Shown one piece after another: positions 62,161 to 64,000 of a stretch of DNA of 64,000 bases (positions within the stretch are counted from its first letter, which is position 1; the number at the start of each line of letters is the position of its first letter). The stretch comes from Parasponia andersonii (lineage: Eukaryota; Streptophyta; Magnoliopsida; Rosales; Cannabaceae). The notes under the pieces are model-generated. The model was not told the DNA's origin, made no database searches, and was given only the letters and a program-made list of their open reading frames with translations. Made by a program: the position numbers and the translations under genes. The stretch lies in NCBI GenBank assembly GCA_002914805.1, contig JXTB01000221.1:1-64000 (forward strand), written 5' to 3'.

Positions 62161-64000
62161 TCATTTGGAGCCAAAAGCAAATGACAATTTTGGCCTGGAT
62201 TTGTTCTTCCCCAACAATTTCATCTGGTTCAGCCTTTCTTGCTCCTCCTCTTGCTTCTTCCTCCGCATGGACTCTTCTTTTTGTCTCTGGAGCTCTTCTA
62301 GCTCCCGGTACCGCTCCTCCTCTCTTCGCTGCTGCTCCAAAGCTTCTCTCCTCTGAGATTCTTCTACCCTCCTCCGATTCTCTTCAAGCATCCTTTCTAG
62401 CTCTTCTTTCTCTTTCCGTGCTTGTTCCTGTGCACAGCCCCACTTAGAAATTTGAACTTTTATTTTAATCCCATCACTTCAGATACACATACACCACACA
62501 CACACAGACCCAGAATCCATGTAAAGAAAGCCTTTTGGCTACTTCAGGAAAAAAACGGAAAGGGAGAAGATGTACATTACCTAGGGAAAGAAAGAGACGA
62601 GGAAGATTACTCTTCTCTTGTTATGTTTGGCATGAAAGAAAGGAGAGTAGGCCAAAATACTCTCCTTTGTTTGGCAGGCCAACATAAGGGAAAGATGGAA
62701 GAACATTTGATTTGTAAAATGACCACTCTACAACTTGAGTAGACATTTCTCATTTAAAATCTCTCCAAATTAGAGGGTTAAAAATCGACTCAAAGTGATG
62801 ATTTGAAATACATTGTCTTGTCTATTCTCTCCTAAAATACTTCCTAACCACCACTACACCTTAAATCCATTCACTAATCGTCTCACCCACCCTCCTTCCC
62901 TCTACTTCTCCCTCCTACCAAACACACCATTAAGGATGGCGGGGAAATAAAGGGGGAAGGGGGAAGGGATGGCGCCTTGCAAACGACAATAGCTCATGAG
63001 TTACTGCACATTTGCGTTAACCGAATTGAATTGTTCATTCATGTCTGCTCGTAAACCATTTTGTCTAGAATCCTTTGAGTAGTGTATATTTTATAGTATA
63101 CGCTTATATTTTATCATATACGCTTCCCTTTTTCTCTTCACTGTTCTTGTTCTCAGTATATTAAATTTCAAAAGCCATGGTAAAGTCTAACAAATATGCT
63201 TTTCCTTTCATATCCACAAAAATAGCAAAAATAAGTTCAACAGAAGAATGTATGGCCCTGCAGAAAAAGTCATGCCCCATGCACTTAAGGTTGCTCGCCT
63301 ATTGTAAAGTGGAAAAGAATAGTACAGTTCTGGGTTGCTGGATCACTGATTGGAAAGGAACATAAGAATCTTTGAAGATTGTGATACACTATGGGGTAGA
63401 TTTCAATCACGGGTAGCTTTGTGGTTAAACAATGAAAAGGAATTTCAAAACGTAATGTTCTCAGATCTTCTACAGGATTGGAGTTCTTTCTTGTAGTTCG
63501 TTAGAGAAACTTTTGTCCCTCTTTGTATATTATATTGATGCATATATGTGTGTGTGTGTGTGATCGTTTCTTACAAAATAAAAAAAATAAAAAAAAAAAT
63601 AAAAAAGAGAAGAACAGTCAAAAACATTTACCTCCTTCTGCCTAGCTTCAAGAAGAGCGGCTTCCTTTTCTTTCTCAAGTTGAACTGCAACTTCATTGAG
63701 AAGTTTCTTGCGTCCCTCTTCCAAGCGTTTTTGTATTTCCAGTCTAATCTCCTCGGAATTTAAGCTCTCTTCAACTTTTCTGCGAATAGCTTCTTCCACT
63801 CTCTTTGCAGTTTCTTCTTCAAGCAGTTTTAGTTCGGCTTCCTGCTGTCGCCTGAGATAAAAGAATGGATAGAAAAAGTTAATCAAGAAAGTGAACTCTC
63901 ATTTAACGTGAGAGAAGGCCACACCGCCAGTTCTCAATGCCCTAAATCCGGATAAACAGTAAAAATAAAACACAATCAACATATGATCTTTCCTTTTCTA
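62161..64000 (-). CDS. ARGLU1-like protein, 3' exons (gene partial)
   Basis: Two exons of a minus-strand gene: 63632-63851 (220 bp, 73 codons plus one base) and 62161-62427 (89 codons including TGA at 62161-62163). The intron 62428-63631 has GT/AG borders and falls between codons. The first exon begins after an acceptor (CTCAG) at 63852, so the 5' part lies beyond the window. The protein is a nearly continuous Glu/Arg/Lys-rich helix: RQQEAELKLLEEETAKRVEE, then RLEIQKRLEEGRKKL, then EQARKEKEELERMLEENRRR. It ends with the family-specific MKLLGKNKSRPKLSFAF. ARGLU1 proteins are nuclear, linked to pre-mRNA splicing and transcription co-activation, with an N-terminal Arg/Ser-rich part and this Glu-rich C-terminal coiled coil. 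Only the C-terminal half is visible here. The frame is intact, so the gene is probably functional. Confidence 0.92.
62428..63631 (-). other. Intron of ARGLU1-like gene
   Basis: 1204-bp intron with donor GTAAATG (sense, at 63631) and acceptor TGTGCACAG (ending at 62428). It contains a CA-rich tract near 62480-62510, a (TG)8 run at 63547-63562 and an A-rich stretch near 63580-63605. The plus-strand ORFs at 62422-62742 and 63177-63365 fall in it and are not considered genes. Confidence 0.88.
63547..63562. repeat. (TG)n microsatellite
   Basis: A (TG)8 run inside the ARGLU1-like intron. Confidence 0.9.

Noticed and set aside
62165..62447. Plus-strand ORFs of 63 and 88 codons
   Set aside because: They are reverse-strand shadows of the last ARGLU1-like exon; the minus frame has family motifs and correct splice sites.

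Overview
This is a nuclear plant window, very probably from a eudicot. It is strongly AT-rich, has no bacterial-type gene density, and is dominated by LTR retrotransposons (Ty1/copia and Ty3/gypsy), solo LTRs, a CACTA element, a tRNA-derived SINE and small non-autonomous elements. The only convincing host gene is at the right edge: the last two exons of an ARGLU1-like (arginine/glutamate-rich 1) gene on the minus strand. No RNA gene, CRISPR array or prokaryotic feature was seen. I do not name a species.

Layout. 1-5.9 kb: a 2.2-2.5 kb tandem duplication overlapping a CACTA-type transposon whose perfect 15-bp terminal inverted repeats lie at 1061 and 5903. 6.5-12.3 kb: unrecognised AT-rich DNA with one gypsy-LTR-like stretch. 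12.3-14.0 kb: a solo copia LTR (called family X here), followed by a Tat/Athila-type LTR relic to about 15.4 kb. 15.4-25 kb: decayed LTR-like and leader-like sequence with a hairpin, a 340-bp direct repeat and a 33-bp minisatellite.

25.0-47.2 kb is one nested stack. A degenerate Ty3/gypsy (Tat-like) integrase gene is split by a long gypsy LTR. That LTR is split at a GGTAC target by an 18.9-kb minus-strand Sirevirus-like copia array with three LTRs (27431-28653, 28975-30248, 45065-46341). Within the array, the envelope-like ORF carries a 3.1-kb solo gypsy LTR (duplicated target AGAGG). The gag gene carries a solo family-X LTR (target GTAAC), which itself contains a solo family-Y LTR (target ATATT). 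A second family-Y solo LTR in the opposite orientation lies at 47850-49135 (target TTAAG).

50.4-52.6 kb: a gypsy element reduced to LTR, PBS, gag and LTR. 53.2-53.9 kb: a decayed coiled-coil coding relic next to a SINE with 18-bp target duplications. 57.7-59.8 kb: a non-autonomous DNA element containing one copy of a 0.5-kb repeat (9-bp target duplication), with an inverted second copy just outside. 59.8-62.1 kb: AT-rich intergenic DNA ending in a 16-G run. 62.2-64.0 kb: the 3' part of the ARGLU1-like gene.

Functionally, all retroelement genes here are broken by stops (mostly TAG), small frameshifts or insertions. The most distinctive unexplained signal is a 14-bp palindrome of the form GATGTTGCAACATC. 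It recurs more than 15 times through the LTRs, non-coding parts and coding linkers of the Sirevirus-like array.
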